From contig JASLGJ010000116.1 in NCBI GenBank assembly GCA_030150085.1, forward strand, positions 1-5,186: DNA of 5,186 nucleotides. The letters are read 5' to 3'. Below the pieces are notes generated by a model that saw nothing but the letters and a program-made list of their open reading frames with translations, was not told the DNA's origin and did no database searches. Both the position numbers and the translations under genes were made by a program. Numbering within the stretch: position 1 is the first letter of the stretch; each line of letters opens with the position of its first letter. This DNA comes from Candidatus Elarobacter sp. (lineage in GTDB: Bacteria > Vulcanimicrobiota > Vulcanimicrobiia > Vulcanimicrobiales > Vulcanimicrobiaceae). Shown here in pieces: positions 4,718 to 5,186 of this stretch.

Positions 4718-5186
4718 TGACCGACGAGGCGGTCTTCTACCGCCGCTTCGTGGCCGACGTGCGGCGCTGCGCGAGCGGGCAGTCACCGGCCTACGTGGCC
4801 GAGATCGAGCACCGGGTGCGGGTCGCGCTGATCGCGCCGCCCTCGCTGCGCGAGCGGCGCTGGGCGCGCGTGGTGGCGGCGGTCGACGAGCTGCTCTCCG
4901 GCCTGGGCGGCGAGAGCGCGCGGGCCGCGCACGCCGCCCGCCTGCGCGCCTTCGTGCGCGAGAACGCCGACCTCGGCCGCCCGCACGACCTCGCCATCAC
5001 CGACTTCCGCTTCGTGCCGCAGGGCGAGAGCGTGCTGACCGCGCGCGACGGCCGGCGCTACCTGGTGTTCGCGCGGCTGGCGCGCGCCGCGGGCTCGCTG
5101 CCCCTCAACGCGCTCGACGAGGTGGTGCCCGGGCCGACCCGCCGCCTGGCCGAGTGGGCGGTCTACGCGCTGTGCGGCGGGGGCGC
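4714..5186 (+). CDS. Unrecognised protein, N-terminal 157 residues (C-terminus outside window)
   Basis: An open frame runs from ATGATG at 4714 to the right edge without a stop. G or C fills nearly every third codon position, a strong coding sign in this genome. I do not recognise the family. The first half is Arg/Ala-rich and looks helical, with FYRRFVADVRRC (8-19), RRWARVVAAVDELL (48-61) and AARLRAFVREN (74-84). After it comes a probably mixed alpha/beta part, DLAITDFRFV (92-101) and RRYLVFARLARAAG (114-127). I see no signal peptide, membrane segment or metal motif. The start could be either of the two adjacent ATG codons; no good ribosome-binding site precedes them. The gene diverges from the STAS gene, with 462 bp between the start codons, and no clear plus-strand promoter is visible there. 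Confidence 0.7.
   Translation, partial: MMTDEAVFYRRFVADVRRCASGQSPAYVAEIEHRVRVALIAPPSLRERRWARVVAAVDELLSGLGGESARAAHAARLRAFVRENADLGRPHDLAITDFRFVPQGESVLTARDGRRYLVFARLARAAGSLPLNALDEVVPGPTRRLAEWAVYALCGGG

Overview
The window is roughly 70% GC with strongly GC-biased third codon positions, so it comes from a high-GC bacterium. No rRNA, tRNA or other phylogenetic marker is present, and I cannot name the phylum. I see no tRNA genes, CRISPR array or insertion sequence.

The left three quarters (positions 1-3756) is one tightly packed operon on the minus strand, read from right to left. It encodes a flavin-dependent L-lysine/L-ornithine N-hydroxylase (2431-3756), a single-domain cupin (2039-2404), a methionyl-tRNA-synthetase-like enzyme (409-2037), and the N-terminal part of a DAO/sarcosine-oxidase-type FAD oxidoreductase (1-412, running off the left edge). 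The gaps are 26 bp, 1 bp and a 4-bp overlap. This is the gene set of the hydrazine (N-N bond) forming machinery known from the s56-p1 pathway (Spb38/Spb39/Spb40) and related systems for triacsin, formycin and pyrazomycin. In those systems a hydroxylase makes N6-hydroxylysine, and a cupin/MetRS-like protein activates an amino acid and joins it to the hydroxylamine nitrogen. An FAD oxidase then cleaves the lysine side so that a hydrazino acid is released. The notable difference is that the cupin and MetRS-like parts, which I recall as one fused protein in the characterised systems, are separate adjacent genes here, in the order I recall for the fused domains.

Positions 3757-3939 form the leader of this operon. 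It is locally less GC-rich and holds two dyad-symmetric elements that could be operators. Positions 3940-4251 encode a single-domain STAS protein (anti-sigma-factor-antagonist type) on the minus strand. A consensus extended -10 promoter at 4344-4352 fixes its start at the inner ATG. Positions 4252-4713 hold that promoter, a 14-bp dyad, and a stretch (about 4550-4711) whose plus-strand translation resembles a decayed piece of an RND efflux pump. From 4714 to the right edge runs the 5' part of an unrecognised plus-strand gene with a very strong coding signature.

The main result is the probable N-N bond-forming cassette with a split cupin/MetRS pair. Its final product cannot be read from this window because the downstream genes lie beyond the left edge.
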